Origin: Acidovorax sp. Root219
GTDB lineage: Bacteria > Pseudomonadota > Gammaproteobacteria > Burkholderiales > Burkholderiaceae_C
DNA: 54,768 nucleotides
NCBI RefSeq assembly: GCF_001428665.1
Contig: NZ_LMIJ01000015.1
Span: 1 to 54,768, forward strand
Reading direction: 5' to 3'
Part shown: one piece after another, positions 39,073 through 49,479 of the stretch
Numbering within the stretch: position 1 is the stretch's first letter
Layout of the letters: every line of letters begins with the position of its first letter
Made by a program: the position numbers and the translations under genes
The notes under the pieces: model-generated
What the model was told of the DNA's origin: nothing
Databases searched by the model: none
What the model saw: only the letters and a program-made list of their open reading frames with translations

Positions 39073-40151
39073 TCGACGCGCTGTACAACGGCGGGCTGAA
39101 CCTCCTGCCCTTCGCCTGGTGGACGGGCGCGGCCTGGCCCGTGCTCTGGATCCTGCTCAAGATCGTCGTGATCGTCGCGCCCCTGATGGGCGCGGTGGCC
39201 TACCTCACGCTGTGGGAGCGCAAGCTCCTCGGTTTCATGCAGGTGCGCCACGGCCCCAACCGGGTCGGCCCCATGGGCCTGCTGCAGCCGCTGGCCGACG
39301 GCCTGAAGCTGATGACCAAGGAAATCATCCAGCCTGCGGCCGCCAGCAAGGGCCTGTTCGTGCTGGGCCCGCTCATGGCCATCATGCCGGCCCTGGCTGC
39401 ATGGGTGGCCATCCCCTTCGGTCCCGATGTGGCGCTGGCCAACGTCAATGCCGGCCTGCTGCTGGTGATGGCGATTACCTCCATCGAAGTCTATGGCGTG
39501 ATCATCGCCGGCTGGGCATCGAACTCCAAGTACGCCTTCCTGGGCGCGCTGCGCGCCTCGGCACAGATGGTGAGCTATGAAATCGCCATGGGCTTTTGCT
39601 TCCTGGTGGTGATCATGGTCTCGGGCAGCATGAACCTGACCGAGATCGTCATGTCCCAGTCCCGAGGCATGGCCGCCAACATGGGGCTGAGCTTCCTGTC
39701 CTGGAACTGGCTGCCGCTGCTGCCGATCTTCCTGGTGTACCTGATCTCCGGCGTGGCCGAAACCAACCGCCACCCCTTCGACGTGGTCGAAGGCGAAGCC
39801 GAAATCGTGGCCGGCCACATGGTCGAGTACTCGGGCATGGGCTTCGCGGTCTTCTTCCTGGCCGAATACGCCAGCATGTGGCTGGTGTCCATCCTGGCAG
39901 CGCTGATGTTCCTGGGCGGCTGGCTGTCGCCCATCGACAGCGTGCTGTTCAACTGGATCCCCGGCTGGATCTGGCTGGGCATCAAGACCTTCGTCGTGGT
40001 GTCCATGTTCATCTGGATCCGCGCCACCTTCCCGCGCTTTCGCTATGACCAGATCATGCGCCTGGGCTGGAAGATCTTCATTCCGGTCACCCTGGTGTGG
40101 CTGCTCATCGTCGGCGGGTGGTTGCTCTCGCCGTGGAACATCTGGAAATAA
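39069..40151 (+). CDS. nuoH: NADH-quinone oxidoreductase subunit H
   Basis: NuoH (ND1 equivalent, 360 residues) is the membrane-arm heel that lines the quinone tunnel. It has eight to nine hydrophobic helices, with the conserved loops [19 protein letters not shown] near 50-70 and [20 protein letters not shown] near 230-250. Its ATG overlaps the nuoG stop as ATGA. Confidence 0.98.
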   Translation: MIDALYNGGLNLLPFAWWTGAAWPVLWILLKIVVIVAPLMGAVAYLTLWERKLLGFMQVRHGPNRVGPMGLLQPLADGLKLMTKEIIQPAAASKGLFVLGPLMAIMPALAAWVAIPFGPDVALANVNAGLLLVMAITSIEVYGVIIAGWASNSKYAFLGALRASAQMVSYEIAMGFCFLVVIMVSGSMNLTEIVMSQSRGMAANMGLSFLSWNWLPLLPIFLVYLISGVAETNRHPFDVVEGEAEIVAGHMVEYSGMGFAVFFLAEYASMWLVSILAALMFLGGWLSPIDSVLFNWIPGWIWLGIKTFVVVSMFIWIRATFPRFRYDQIMRLGWKIFIPVTLVWLLIVGGWLLSPWNIWK

Positions 40152-40163
40152 GCGGGGACACAC

Positions 40164-40676
40164 ATGACTGCTGTTGCTGCTGCTGCACCTTTCTCGTTCA
40201 AGGATTTCTTCAAGAGCTTCATGCTCGTGGAGCTGCTCAAGGGCATGGCCCTGACGGGCCGCTATGCGTTTCGCCGCAAGGTGACCGTGCAGTTCCCCGA
40301 AGAGAAGACACCCTTGTCGCCGCGCTTTCGCGGCCTGCATGCCCTGCGCCGTTACGACAACGGCGAAGAGCGCTGCATCGCCTGCAAGCTGTGCGAGGCC
40401 GTGTGCCCCGCCATGGCCATCACCATCGAGTCCGAAGTGCGGGATGACGGTTCGCGCCGCACCACGCGCTACGACATCGACCTGACCAAGTGCATCTTCT
40501 GCGGCTTCTGCGAAGAAAGCTGCCCGGTGGACTCGATCGTCGAGACGCACATCTTCGAATACCACGGCGAAAAGCGTGGCGACCTGTACTTCACCAAGGA
40601 CATGCTCCTGGCCGTTGGTGACCGGTACGAGGGTGAGATTGCTGCAGCCAAGGCTGCGGACGCCAAGTACCGCTGA
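40164..40676 (+). CDS. nuoI: NADH-quinone oxidoreductase subunit I
   Basis: NuoI (23-kDa subunit, 170 residues) contains clusters N6a and N6b. Two ferredoxin motifs are plain: [16 protein letters not shown] near 71-86 and [16 protein letters not shown] near 110-125. The hydrophobic N-terminus touches the membrane arm. GGGGA precedes the start. nuoJ follows after 53 bases. Confidence 0.98.
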   Translation: MTAVAAAAPFSFKDFFKSFMLVELLKGMALTGRYAFRRKVTVQFPEEKTPLSPRFRGLHALRRYDNGEERCIACKLCEAVCPAMAITIESEVRDDGSRRTTRYDIDLTKCIFCGFCEESCPVDSIVETHIFEYHGEKRGDLYFTKDMLLAVGDRYEGEIAAAKAADAKYR

Positions 40677-40729
40677 GCGGTCGCGATCCCATCCATCCCG
40701 TCGCCAGACTTTCTATAAAGACCTGATTC

Positions 40730-41398
40730 ATGGACGCCAAGACTGGTTTCTTCTACCTTTTCTCGGTCGTGCTGCTGTTTGCAGCCTTCCGGGTGATCAC
40801 CGCGCGCAACCCCGTGCACGCGGTGCTGTACCTCATCCTGGCTTTCTCGCAGGCGGCGGCCGTGTGGCTGCTGCTCAAGGCCGAGTTCCTGGCCATCGCC
40901 CTGGTGCTGGTGTACCTGGGCGCGGTGATGGTGCTGTTCCTGTTCGTGGTGATGATGCTGGACATCCACATCGACACCGTGCGCAAGGGCTTCTGGAAGC
41001 ATTTCCCGCTCGCTGCCTTTGTGGGCGCCCTGATCGCGCTGGAAATGGCCGCTGTGCTGATGGGGGGCTTCCGCGGCATGGAAGAACCCAAGGCCGCTGC
41101 GGTGGTGCTCGATGCCGCCGGCAAGGTGGTGCAGTACTCCAACACCAAGGAACTGGGCAAGCTGCTGTACACCCAGTACCTGTACCCCGTGGAAATTGCG
41201 GCCGTGATCCTGTTGGTGGCCATGATTGCCGCCATCGCCCTGACCCTGCGCCAGCGCAAGGACAGCAAGGCCATCAACCCGTCCCAGCAGATCCGCGTGC
41301 GCGCCAAGGACCGCCTGGAAGTGGTGAAGGTCACCGCCACGCAAAAACCCGCACCCGAAGTGCCGGCCGAGCCCGCCGCCGAGGAGAAGAAGCCATGA
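40730..41398 (+). CDS. nuoJ: NADH-quinone oxidoreductase subunit J
   Basis: NuoJ (ND6 equivalent, 222 residues) has five transmembrane helices. The conserved N-terminal pattern [23 protein letters not shown] and [19 protein letters not shown] is visible. A charged, Ala/Glu/Pro-rich cytoplasmic tail ends EPAAEEKKP. It overlaps nuoK by 4 bases. Confidence 0.96.
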   Translation: MDAKTGFFYLFSVVLLFAAFRVITARNPVHAVLYLILAFSQAAAVWLLLKAEFLAIALVLVYLGAVMVLFLFVVMMLDIHIDTVRKGFWKHFPLAAFVGALIALEMAAVLMGGFRGMEEPKAAAVVLDAAGKVVQYSNTKELGKLLYTQYLYPVEIAAVILLVAMIAAIALTLRQRKDSKAINPSQQIRVRAKDRLEVVKVTATQKPAPEVPAEPAAEEKKP

Positions 41399-41703
41399 CA
41401 TTGACGCTGGGACATTTTCTTTCGCTGGGCGCCATGCTGTTCGCCCTGGCGGTGATCGGCATCTTCCTGAACCGCAAGAACCTGATCGTGCTGCTGATGG
41501 CCATCGAGCTGATGCTGCTGGCGGTCAACATGAACTTCGTGGCGTTCTCGCACTACCTGGGTGACATGCACGGACAGGTGTTCGTGTTCTTCATCCTGAC
41601 GGTGGCCGCGGCCGAGTCGGCCATCGGCCTGGCCATTCTGGTGCTGCTGTTCCGCAACAAGTCCAGCATCAACGCGGAAGACCTCAACACCCTCAAGGGC
41701 TGA
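41395..41703 (+). CDS. nuoK: NADH-quinone oxidoreductase subunit K
   Basis: NuoK (ND4L equivalent, 102 residues) has three transmembrane helices with the proton-pathway glutamates in [15 protein letters not shown] and in the [12 protein letters not shown] helix. The ATG overlaps the nuoJ stop; a longer frame starting at 40576 is a shadow of nuoI/nuoJ. Confidence 0.97.
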   Translation: MTLTLGHFLSLGAMLFALAVIGIFLNRKNLIVLLMAIELMLLAVNMNFVAFSHYLGDMHGQVFVFFILTVAAAESAIGLAILVLLFRNKSSINAEDLNTLKG

Positions 41704-41734
41704 TGAGCCACCCGTATTCCCAAGGTTCTCAAGA

Positions 41735-43786
41735 ATGAGTCAAACCCTCTCTGCTTCGACGCTCCTGGCCGTGCCCCTGGCACCGCTGGCGGGCGCACTG
41801 CTGGCCGGCATCTTCGGCACGACCTTTGGCGGCAACTGGATCGGCCGCCGGCTGAGCCACACCCTGACCATCCTGGGCGTGCTCGTGGCCTTCGTGCTGT
41901 CGGCCATGACGCTCAAGAGCGTGGCGGTCGATGGCGCGCGCTTCAACGAGACGCTCTACACCTGGATGGTGGTGGGCGGCCTGAAGATGGAAGTGGGCTT
42001 CCTGATCGACAGCCTCACGGCCATGATGATGGTGGTGGTGACCTTCGTGTCGCTGATGGTGCACATCTACACCATCGGCTACATGGAAGAGGACGAGGGC
42101 TACAACCGCTTCTTCTCGTACATCTCGCTGTTCACGTTCTCCATGCTCATGCTGGTCATGAGCAACAACCTGCTGCAGCTGTTCTTCGGCTGGGAAGCGG
42201 TGGGCCTGGTGTCCTACCTGCTGATCGGCTTCTGGTTCAACAAGCCCACGGCCATCTTCGCCAACATGAAGGCCTTCCTGGTCAACCGCGTGGGCGACTT
42301 CGGCTTCATCCTGGGCATCGGCCTGATCGCCGCCTACACCGGCACGCTCAACTACAGCGAGATCTTCGCCAAGTCGGGTGAGCTCGGCGGCCTGGCCTTC
42401 CCCGGCACCGACTGGCTGCTGATCACCGTGATCTGCATCTGCCTGTTCATCGGCGCCATGGGCAAGTCGGCCCAGTTCCCGCTGCACGTCTGGCTGCCCG
42501 ACTCGATGGAAGGCCCGACGCCCATCTCGGCACTGATCCACGCGGCCACCATGGTGACCGCCGGCATCTTCATGGTCTCGCGCATGTCGCCGCTGTTCGA
42601 GCTGTCGGACACCGCACTCAACTTCATCCTGGTCATCGGCTCCATCACGGCGCTGTTCATGGGTTTCCTGGGCATCATCCAGAACGACATCAAGCGCGTG
42701 GTGGCCTACTCCACGCTGTCGCAGCTCGGTTATATGACCGTGGCCCTGGGCGCATCGGCCTACTCGGTCGCCGTGTTCCACCTGATGACGCACGCCTTCT
42801 TCAAGGCGCTGCTGTTCCTCGGTGCCGGTTCGGTCATCATGGGCATGCACCACAACCAGGACATCCGCTGGATGGGCGGCGTGCGCAAGTACATGCCCAT
42901 CACCTGGATCACCTCGCTGCTGGGTTCGTTGGCGCTGATCGGTACGCCCCTGTTCTCGGGCTTCTACTCCAAGGACAGCATCATCGAAGCCGTGCACGCC
43001 AGCCACCTGCCGGCGGCCCACTTCGCCCACTTCGCGGTGCTGGCTGGCGTGTTCGTCACGGCGTTCTATTCGTTCCGCATGTACTTCCTGGTCTTCCATG
43101 GCAAGGAGCGTTTCGATCAGAACCCCGACGCACACCACGATGCGCACCACGACGACCATGGCCACGGCCATGGCGAGCACCACGATCCGCACGAGTCCCC
43201 CTGGGTGGTGACGGTGCCGTTGGTGCTGCTGGCAATTCCCTCGGTGGTGGTGGGCTTCCTGTTCATCCAGCCCATGCTGTTCGGCGACTTCTTCAAGGAT
43301 GTGATCTTTGTCGATGCGGCCAAGCACCCCGCCATGGCGGAGCTGGCCGAGATCTTCCACGGCCCCGTGGCCATGGCCCTGCACGGCCTGCAGACGGCGC
43401 CGTTCTGGCTGGCCGTTGCCGGTGTGGCCCTGTCGTATTACATGTACATGGTGAACCCGGCGCTGCCGGCAGCCATCAAGCGCATGTGCATGCCGATCTA
43501 TACGCTGTTCGAGAACAAGTACTACCTCGACTGGTTCAACGAGAACGTCCTGGCGCGCGGTGCGCGTGCCCTGGGTACCGGCCTGTGGAAGGGCGGCGAC
43601 CAGGCCATCATCGACGGTGCGCTGGTCAATGGCTCGTGGAAGCTGGTGCGCGGCGTCTCCGGCATGGTGCGCTGGGTGCAGACGGGCTTCATCTTCCACT
43701 ATGCCCTGGTGATGATCCTGGGCGTGTTTGCCCTGATGACGTGGTTCGTCTGGGGCGATTTCTTCATGCAGCTCATCAAGAAATAA
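41735..43786 (+). CDS. nuoL: NADH-quinone oxidoreductase subunit L
   Basis: NuoL (ND5 equivalent, 683 residues) is the distal antiporter-like subunit with the long lateral helix. The proton-channel signature GKSAQFPLHVWLPDSMEGPTPISALIHAATMV (in two parts near 245-275) and HAFFKALLFLGAGSVI are present. A His-rich stretch at 467-486 has ten His in twenty residues, lying in a loop between helices. It starts 31 bases after nuoK. Confidence 0.98.
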   Translation: MSQTLSASTLLAVPLAPLAGALLAGIFGTTFGGNWIGRRLSHTLTILGVLVAFVLSAMTLKSVAVDGARFNETLYTWMVVGGLKMEVGFLIDSLTAMMMVVVTFVSLMVHIYTIGYMEEDEGYNRFFSYISLFTFSMLMLVMSNNLLQLFFGWEAVGLVSYLLIGFWFNKPTAIFANMKAFLVNRVGDFGFILGIGLIAAYTGTLNYSEIFAKSGELGGLAFPGTDWLLITVICICLFIGAMGKSAQFPLHVWLPDSMEGPTPISALIHAATMVTAGIFMVSRMSPLFELSDTALNFILVIGSITALFMGFLGIIQNDIKRVVAYSTLSQLGYMTVALGASAYSVAVFHLMTHAFFKALLFLGAGSVIMGMHHNQDIRWMGGVRKYMPITWITSLLGSLALIGTPLFSGFYSKDSIIEAVHASHLPAAHFAHFAVLAGVFVTAFYSFRMYFLVFHGKERFDQNPDAHHDAHHDDHGHGHGEHHDPHESPWVVTVPLVLLAIPSVVVGFLFIQPMLFGDFFKDVIFVDAAKHPAMAELAEIFHGPVAMALHGLQTAPFWLAVAGVALSYYMYMVNPALPAAIKRMCMPIYTLFENKYYLDWFNENVLARGARALGTGLWKGGDQAIIDGALVNGSWKLVRGVSGMVRWVQTGFIFHYALVMILGVFALMTWFVWGDFFMQLIKK

Positions 43787-43799
43787 GGAAAAGAACAAA

Positions 43800-45275
43800 A
43801 TGGGTCTGTTGAGTCTTGCAATCTGGGTGCCGATTGCCTTCGGCGCGCTGCTGCTCGCGGTTGGCCGCGATGAGCATGCCCCCGCCGTGCGCTGGTTGGC
43901 CCTGCTCGGGTCGGTGATCGGTTTCCTGGTCACCATTCCTCTGTACCAGGGCTTCAAGCTCGGTACGGCGGCCATGCAGTTCGTCGAAAAAGCCGAGTGG
44001 ATCGAGCGCTTCAACGTGCACTACCACCTGGGCGTGGACGGCATCTCCTTCTGGTTCGTGCCGCTCACGGCCTTCATCACGGTGATCGTGGTGATCGCCT
44101 CGTGGGAGGCCATCACCGAGCGTGTGAACCAGTACATGGGCGCGTTCCTGATCCTGTCGGGTCTGATGATCGGCGTGTTCAGCGCGCTCGACGGCATTCT
44201 GTTCTACGTGTTCTTCGAGGCCACGCTGATCCCGATGTACCTGATCATTGGTATCTGGGGCGGCCCGAACAAGATCTACGCGGCGTTCAAGTTCTTCCTG
44301 TACACGCTGCTCGGCTCGCTGTTGATGCTGATCGCGCTGATCTTCCTGTACAACCAGTCCGGCGGCAGCTTCGACATCGCCACCTGGCACCAGCTGCCCC
44401 TGAGCTCCACGGCCCAGACCCTGCTGTTCTTCGCCTTCTTCGCCGCCTTCGCGGTGAAGGTGCCGATGTTCCCGTTCCACACCTGGCTGCCCGACGTGCA
44501 CGTGGAAGCGCCTACCGGCGGCTCTGCCGTGCTGGCGGCCATCATGCTCAAACTCGGTGCCTACGGCTTCCTGCGCTTCTCGATGCCCATCGCGCCCGAT
44601 GCCGCACGCGAGTGGGCCTGGCTGATGATCACGCTGTCGCTGATCGCCGTGATCTACGTCGGCCTGGTGGCCATGGTCCAGAAGGACATGAAGAAGCTGG
44701 TGGCCTACTCGTCCGTGGCGCACATGGGCTTCGTGACCCTGGGCTTCTTCATCTTCAACGACCTGGGCGTCTCCGGTGGCCTGGTGCAGATGATTGCCCA
44801 CGGCTTCGTCTCGGGCGCCATGTTCCTGTCCATCGGCGTGCTGTACGACCGCGTGCACTCCCGCGAGATCGCGGCCTACGGCGGCGTGGTCAACACCATG
44901 CCCAACTTCACGGCCTTCGCGCTGCTGTTCGCCATGGCCAACTGCGGCCTGCCGGGCACGGCCGGGTTCGTGGGCGAGTGGATGGTGATCCTGGGTGCGG
45001 TCAAGGCCAACTTCTGGATCGGCCTGGCTTCGGCCACGGCCCTGATCTTCGGTGCGGCCTACACCCTGTGGATGTTCAAGCGCGTGTACCTGGGCCCGGT
45101 GGCCAATGACCACGTCAAGGAACTCACCGACATCAACAGCCGCGAATTCCTCGTGATGGCGCTGCTGGCGATTGCCGTGCTGGCCATGGGCCTGTACCCG
45201 CGTCCCTTCACGGACGTGATGGACACTTCGGTCGCGGAACTGCTCAAGCATGTCGCACTGTCGAAGCTGAACTGA
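43800..45275 (+). CDS. nuoM: NADH-quinone oxidoreductase subunit M
   Basis: NuoM (ND4 equivalent, 491 residues) is an antiporter-like proton-pumping subunit with about fourteen helices. Conserved features include VFFEATLIPMYLIIGIWGG (key Glu in the helix), FPFHTWLPDVHVEAPTGGSAVLAA with its Lys-containing approach AAFAVKVPMF, and MVQKDMKKLVAYSSVAHMGF. AAGGAAAAG precedes the start. Confidence 0.98.
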   Translation: MGLLSLAIWVPIAFGALLLAVGRDEHAPAVRWLALLGSVIGFLVTIPLYQGFKLGTAAMQFVEKAEWIERFNVHYHLGVDGISFWFVPLTAFITVIVVIASWEAITERVNQYMGAFLILSGLMIGVFSALDGILFYVFFEATLIPMYLIIGIWGGPNKIYAAFKFFLYTLLGSLLMLIALIFLYNQSGGSFDIATWHQLPLSSTAQTLLFFAFFAAFAVKVPMFPFHTWLPDVHVEAPTGGSAVLAAIMLKLGAYGFLRFSMPIAPDAAREWAWLMITLSLIAVIYVGLVAMVQKDMKKLVAYSSVAHMGFVTLGFFIFNDLGVSGGLVQMIAHGFVSGAMFLSIGVLYDRVHSREIAAYGGVVNTMPNFTAFALLFAMANCGLPGTAGFVGEWMVILGAVKANFWIGLASATALIFGAAYTLWMFKRVYLGPVANDHVKELTDINSREFLVMALLAIAVLAMGLYPRPFTDVMDTSVAELLKHVALSKLN

Positions 45276-45299
45276 CCAGACTGAACTGAGAGATTCGAG

Positions 45300-46793
45300 A
45301 TGATTGACAACATCAGCTGGCTTGCGATTTACCCCGAGATTGTTCTCCTGGTCATGGGCTGCGTCATTGCGCTGGTCGACCTGGGTGTGCACAGCCCCCG
45401 CCGCACGGCCACCTACGTACTGACCATGCTGACGCTGGCCCTGGTGGCCGGCCTGCAGGCCATGTACGCCAGCACCGGCAGCACCTTCTACGGCTTTGGC
45501 AACATGGTGGTCAGCGACTCCATGGGCAACTGGCTCAAGTGCTTCGCCACCGTGGCCGTGATGGTCACCCTGGTCTATGGCCGCCCATACGCGGCAGACC
45601 GCGACATGATGCGCGGCGGCGAGCTGTTCACGCTGTCGATGTTCGCGCTCCTGGGCATGTTCATCATGATCTCGGGCAACAACTTCCTGATGATCTACCT
45701 GGGCCTGGAGCTCTTGACCCTGTCGAGCTACGCCCTGGTGGCCCTGCGCCGCGACAACGCCACCGCGACCGAAGCGGCGATGAAGTACTTCGTGCTTGGC
45801 GCCATGGCCAGCGGCTTCCTGCTGTACGGCCTGTCCATGGTCTACGGCGCCACGGGTTCGCTGGACATCGGCCAGGTGTTCAAGGCCGTCAACTCCGGCC
45901 AGATCCGCCACCAGGTGCTGGTGTTCGGCCTGGTGTTCGTGGTGGCCGGCCTGGCCTTCAAGCTCGGTGTGGTGCCTTTTCACATGTGGATCCCCGACGT
46001 GTACCAGGGCGCTCCCACGGCCGTCACGCTGATGATTGGCGGGGCGCCCAAGCTGGCCGCCTTTGCCATCACCATCCGCCTGCTGGTGGACGGGCTGCTG
46101 CCGCTGGCCATCGACTGGCAGCAGATGCTCGCGGTGCTGGCCATCGGCTCGCTGCTGGTGGGCAACCTCGCGGCCATCGCGCAGACCAACCTCAAGCGCA
46201 TGCTGGCCTACTCGACCATCTCGCAGATGGGCTTCGTGCTGCTGGGCCTGATGTCGGGCGTGGTCAACGGCAACGTGGAAGCAGCCGCCGTCGAGAACGC
46301 CTACAGCGCCTCCATGTTCTACGTGGTGAGCTACGTGCTGACCACGCTGGCCGCCTTCGGCGTCATCTTGCTGCTGGCCCGCGAAGGCTTTGAGAGCGAA
46401 GAGATCGCCGACTTCGCCGGCCTGAACCAGCGCAGCCCCTTGTACGCCGCCGTGATGGCCGTGTGCCTGTTCTCCATGGCCGGTATCCCGCCCATGGTCG
46501 GCTTCTACGCCAAGCTGTCGGTGCTGCAGGCCCTGGTGGCTTCGGGCCAGGCTGCCTACATCGCCATGGCAGTGTTCGCGGTCGTGATGTCGCTGATCGG
46601 CGCCTTCTACTACCTGCGTGTCGTCAAGGTCATGTACTTCGACGCCCCGCTGACCGCCACCAGCGTTTCCGCTCCCTTGGATGTGCGCGTGGTGCTCACC
46701 ATCAACGGTGCGCTGGTGCTGGGGCTCGGCCTGCTGCCCGGTGGCCTGATGGCGCTGTGCGCCGAAGCCGTCGTGCGTGCCCTGGCCACCTGA
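45300..46793 (+). CDS. nuoN: NADH-quinone oxidoreductase subunit N
   Basis: NuoN (ND2 equivalent, 497 residues) is the antiporter-like subunit nearest the peripheral arm. Its features are [17 protein letters not shown] (channel Glu), [22 protein letters not shown], and [20 protein letters not shown]. It is the last complex I subunit of the operon, and translation probably runs on into the DUF2818 gene. Confidence 0.98.
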   Translation: MIDNISWLAIYPEIVLLVMGCVIALVDLGVHSPRRTATYVLTMLTLALVAGLQAMYASTGSTFYGFGNMVVSDSMGNWLKCFATVAVMVTLVYGRPYAADRDMMRGGELFTLSMFALLGMFIMISGNNFLMIYLGLELLTLSSYALVALRRDNATATEAAMKYFVLGAMASGFLLYGLSMVYGATGSLDIGQVFKAVNSGQIRHQVLVFGLVFVVAGLAFKLGVVPFHMWIPDVYQGAPTAVTLMIGGAPKLAAFAITIRLLVDGLLPLAIDWQQMLAVLAIGSLLVGNLAAIAQTNLKRMLAYSTISQMGFVLLGLMSGVVNGNVEAAAVENAYSASMFYVVSYVLTTLAAFGVILLLAREGFESEEIADFAGLNQRSPLYAAVMAVCLFSMAGIPPMVGFYAKLSVLQALVASGQAAYIAMAVFAVVMSLIGAFYYLRVVKVMYFDAPLTATSVSAPLDVRVVLTINGALVLGLGLLPGGLMALCAEAVVRALAT

Positions 46794-46814
46794 TCGACCG
46801 GCCGGAGCGAGCCT

Positions 46815-47120
46815 GTGTCCCTGACCGGTTCCGTCTGGCTGGTGATCGTGGCGGCCCTCATCGCTGCGAACCTGCCCTTTGCCAACCAGCGCTGGCTGGT
46901 GGTGGGGCCGGTGGCGCAGCCCAGGAAGGGCCTGCCCGTGCGCATCGCAGAACTCGTGCTGGCCTATTTCCTGGTGGGCGGCTTGGCGCTGCTGCTGGAG
47001 CGCCGGGCGGGGCAGATCGCGCCCCAGGGCTGGGAGTTCTATGCCATCACCGGCACCATGTTCCTCACGCTGGCCTTCCCCGGCTTCGTCTACCGCTACC
47101 TGCTGCGCCGCCACGGCTAA
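46815..47120 (+). CDS. DUF2818 family membrane protein
   Basis: This 101-residue protein has three hydrophobic helices: VWLVIVAALIAANLPF at the N-terminus, LVLAYFLVGGLALLLE, and a final one ending FPGFVYRYLLRRHG. It starts with GTG. DUF2818 genes commonly follow nuoN in beta-proteobacteria. The position 21 bases after nuoN suggests a role in complex I assembly or stability, but no function is established. Confidence 0.85.
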   Translation: MSLTGSVWLVIVAALIAANLPFANQRWLVVGPVAQPRKGLPVRIAELVLAYFLVGGLALLLERRAGQIAPQGWEFYAITGTMFLTLAFPGFVYRYLLRRHG

Positions 47121-47157
47121 ACAGCTTCGGCGTCCTTTTTCCTCTGCTGACCATCCC

Positions 47158-47622
47158 ATGAAAGTGCTCGACCTGCACTGCCACGAGGGCCATGTCTTCG
47201 AAGGCTGGTTTGCCTCGGAGGACGATTTCCAGAGCCAGAACCAGCGCGGCCTCGTGCAATGCCCCTGGTGCGGTGATTCGAGCATTTCCAAGCGCCTGAG
47301 CGCGCCGCGCCTGAACCTGGGTGCCAAGCCACCGGCCGTGGCACCCGCCAAGCCGGCGGCAGCCCCTGTCGGCCAGGAGTCCGTGGCCTTGCCCCCGGCG
47401 CTGCAGGCCGCCTGGCTGGAGCTGGCGCGCAAGATCGCCGCCAACACCGAGGATGTGGGCAACCGCTTCGCCGACGAGGCCCGCCGCATGCACCACGGCG
47501 AGACCGAGGAGCGCGCCATCCGCGGCCAGGCCACGCCCGACGAGGCCGCGCAACTGCTCGACGAAGGCATTGCCGTGCTGCCGCTGCCCTTGCCTGCTGC
47601 GGCGAAAGAAACCCTGCACTGA
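47158..47622 (+). CDS. DUF1178 family protein
   Basis: This 154-residue soluble protein has an N-terminal zinc-ribbon-like region: CHEGHVFEGWFAS and VQCPWCGDSSISKRLSAPRLN. An Ala/Pro linker and a helical C-terminal domain with ANTEDVGNRFADEARRMHHGETEERAIRGQA (two parts) follow. The family is widespread in proteobacteria with unknown function. It closes the nuo gene run. Confidence 0.88.
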   Translation: MKVLDLHCHEGHVFEGWFASEDDFQSQNQRGLVQCPWCGDSSISKRLSAPRLNLGAKPPAVAPAKPAAAPVGQESVALPPALQAAWLELARKIAANTEDVGNRFADEARRMHHGETEERAIRGQATPDEAAQLLDEGIAVLPLPLPAAAKETLH

Positions 47623-47664
47623 ATCTGCGCGTGGGCAGGGCAGGGGCACTACGTTGGCCTCTGC

Positions 47665-49479
47665 TCAGGCCGTGAACTGCAGCGCCGCCAGCCGCGCGTA
47701 GATGCCATTGACGGCCAGCAGGCCGGCGTGCGTACCCTGTTCCACGATGCGCCCGTGCTCCAGCACCACGATGCGGTCGGCGTTCTGCACGGTGGCCAGT
47801 CGGTGGGCGATCACGAGTGTGGTGCGCTGGCCGGTGTGGCGCTGCATGGCGGTGTCCAGGGCAGCCTGCACCATGCGCTCGCTTTCTGCGTCCAGGGCGC
47901 TGGTGGCCTCGTCGAGCAGCAGCAGCGGCGGGTTCTTGAGCATGGCGCGGGCGATGGCGATGCGCTGGCGTTGCCCGCCTGAGAGGCGCACGCCGCGCTC
48001 GCCCAGGAAGGTGCCATAGCCCTCGGGCAATGCCATCAGGAAGTCATGGGCGAATGCCGAGCGTGCGGCGGCCATTACTTCCTCGTCGGTGGCGTTTGGG
48101 CGCCCGTAGCGGATGTTCTCCATCGCCGATGACGAGAAGATCACCGCATCCTGCGGCACCACGCCCACATGCGATCGCAGCTCGGTCAGCGACATGGAGC
48201 GGATGTCCGTGCCGTTCAGCCGTATGGTGCCCCGTGGCTGGCGGCCATCCGCCGCATCCACGTCATAAAAGCGCTGCAGTAGCTGGAACACCGTGGTCTT
48301 GCCCGCACCGCTGGCACCCACCAGGGCCACGGTCTCGCCCGCAGCCAACTGCAGGTTGAAGTCGTGCAGGGCCGGCTGGTCCGGGCGCGAGGGGTAGTGG
48401 AAGTCCACCTGGTCGAAGTCCACGGCCAGGCCCCTGCCGGTACCGGGCAGGGCTACGGGCGCGGCAGGCTCGGCCACGGGGGAGCGGCTGCCCAGCAGTT
48501 CCATCAGCCGTTCGGTGGCGCCCGCAGCGCGCAGCAGGTCGCCATACACCTCGCCCAGCACGGCCACGGAGCCTGCCAGCAGGACCACATAGACGACGGT
48601 CTGCCCCAGGTGTCCGGCCGTCATCTGGCCGGCCAGCACGGCCTGCGTGCCCTGGTACAGGCCCCACAGCAGCAGGGCGGCGTTGGCGATGATGATGAAG
48701 GCCACCAGCACCGCGCGCGCCAGCGTGCGCCGCACGGCCACGTGGAAGGCGTTCTCGTTGGCCTGCGTGAAGCGCTGCGCCTCGCGCGGCTCGGCCGTGT
48801 AGCTCTGCACCACCGGAATGGCGTTGAGCACCTCGGCTGCGATGGCACTCGAATCGGCCACGCGGTCCTGGCTGTCGCGCGAGAGGCGCCGCACGCGCCG
48901 CCCGATCCACATGGTGGGCACCACCACCAGCACGATGGCCAGCAGCACCCACGACATCACATAGGGATTGGTCCACACCAGCATGGCCAGCGCGCCGATG
49001 CCCATCACCGCGTTGCGCAGCCCCATGGACAGGGACGAGCCCACCACCGTCTGCACCAGGGTGGTGTCCGCCGTCAGGCGCGAGAGCACCTCGCCGGTCT
49101 GCGTGGTTTCGAAGAACTGCGGGCTTTGCTGCAGCACATGCCCGTACACCGCATTGCGCAGGTCGGCCGTCACGCGCTCGCCCAGCCAGCTCACCATGTA
49201 GAAGCGCCCGGCCGAGAAGACACCGAGCGCGATGGCCACGGCGAACAGGGCCTCGAAATGGTCGCGCAGCGCCATGGCCTGCTCGCCCTTGTCGGCATGG
49301 ACCAGGCCGCCATCGACCAGCGTGCGCAGCGCGATGGGAAACGCCAGCGTGGCCAGTGCCGCCAGCACCAGAAAGACGCCCGAGAGGGCGATGCGCCCGC
49401 TGTAGGGTCGCAGGAACGGCAGCAGGCCGCTCAGGGAGCGCGGCGCACCGCGGGCTGGGGATGTGGGGGAAGATGCCAT
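47665..49479 (-). CDS. ABC exporter, fused permease/ATPase (MsbA-like)
   Basis: This 604-residue half-transporter has six transmembrane helices (25-310) and a C-terminal ATPase with Walker A GASGAGKTT, signature LSGGQRQR, Walker B LLLLDEATSALDAESE and H-loop VIAHRLATV. It would act as a homodimer exporting lipids, peptides or drugs. It resembles the ABCB/MsbA branch, but no lipid A genes are adjacent. ATG 49479 was chosen because the region upstream is not membrane-like. It is divergent from the liv operon. Confidence 0.9.
   Translation of the reverse strand: MASSPTSPARGAPRSLSGLLPFLRPYSGRIALSGVFLVLAALATLAFPIALRTLVDGGLVHADKGEQAMALRDHFEALFAVAIALGVFSAGRFYMVSWLGERVTADLRNAVYGHVLQQSPQFFETTQTGEVLSRLTADTTLVQTVVGSSLSMGLRNAVMGIGALAMLVWTNPYVMSWVLLAIVLVVVPTMWIGRRVRRLSRDSQDRVADSSAIAAEVLNAIPVVQSYTAEPREAQRFTQANENAFHVAVRRTLARAVLVAFIIIANAALLLWGLYQGTQAVLAGQMTAGHLGQTVVYVVLLAGSVAVLGEVYGDLLRAAGATERLMELLGSRSPVAEPAAPVALPGTGRGLAVDFDQVDFHYPSRPDQPALHDFNLQLAAGETVALVGASGAGKTTVFQLLQRFYDVDAADGRQPRGTIRLNGTDIRSMSLTELRSHVGVVPQDAVIFSSSAMENIRYGRPNATDEEVMAAARSAFAHDFLMALPEGYGTFLGERGVRLSGGQRQRIAIARAMLKNPPLLLLDEATSALDAESERMVQAALDTAMQRHTGQRTTLVIAHRLATVQNADRIVVLEHGRIVEQGTHAGLLAVNGIYARLAALQFTA

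Noticed and set aside
43776..47570. A 1264-residue minus-strand open frame antisense to nuoM, nuoN and the DUF genes
   Set aside because: It is low-complexity His/Gln/Glu-rich sequence created by antisense codon bias; the plus-strand genes carry clear complex I motifs.
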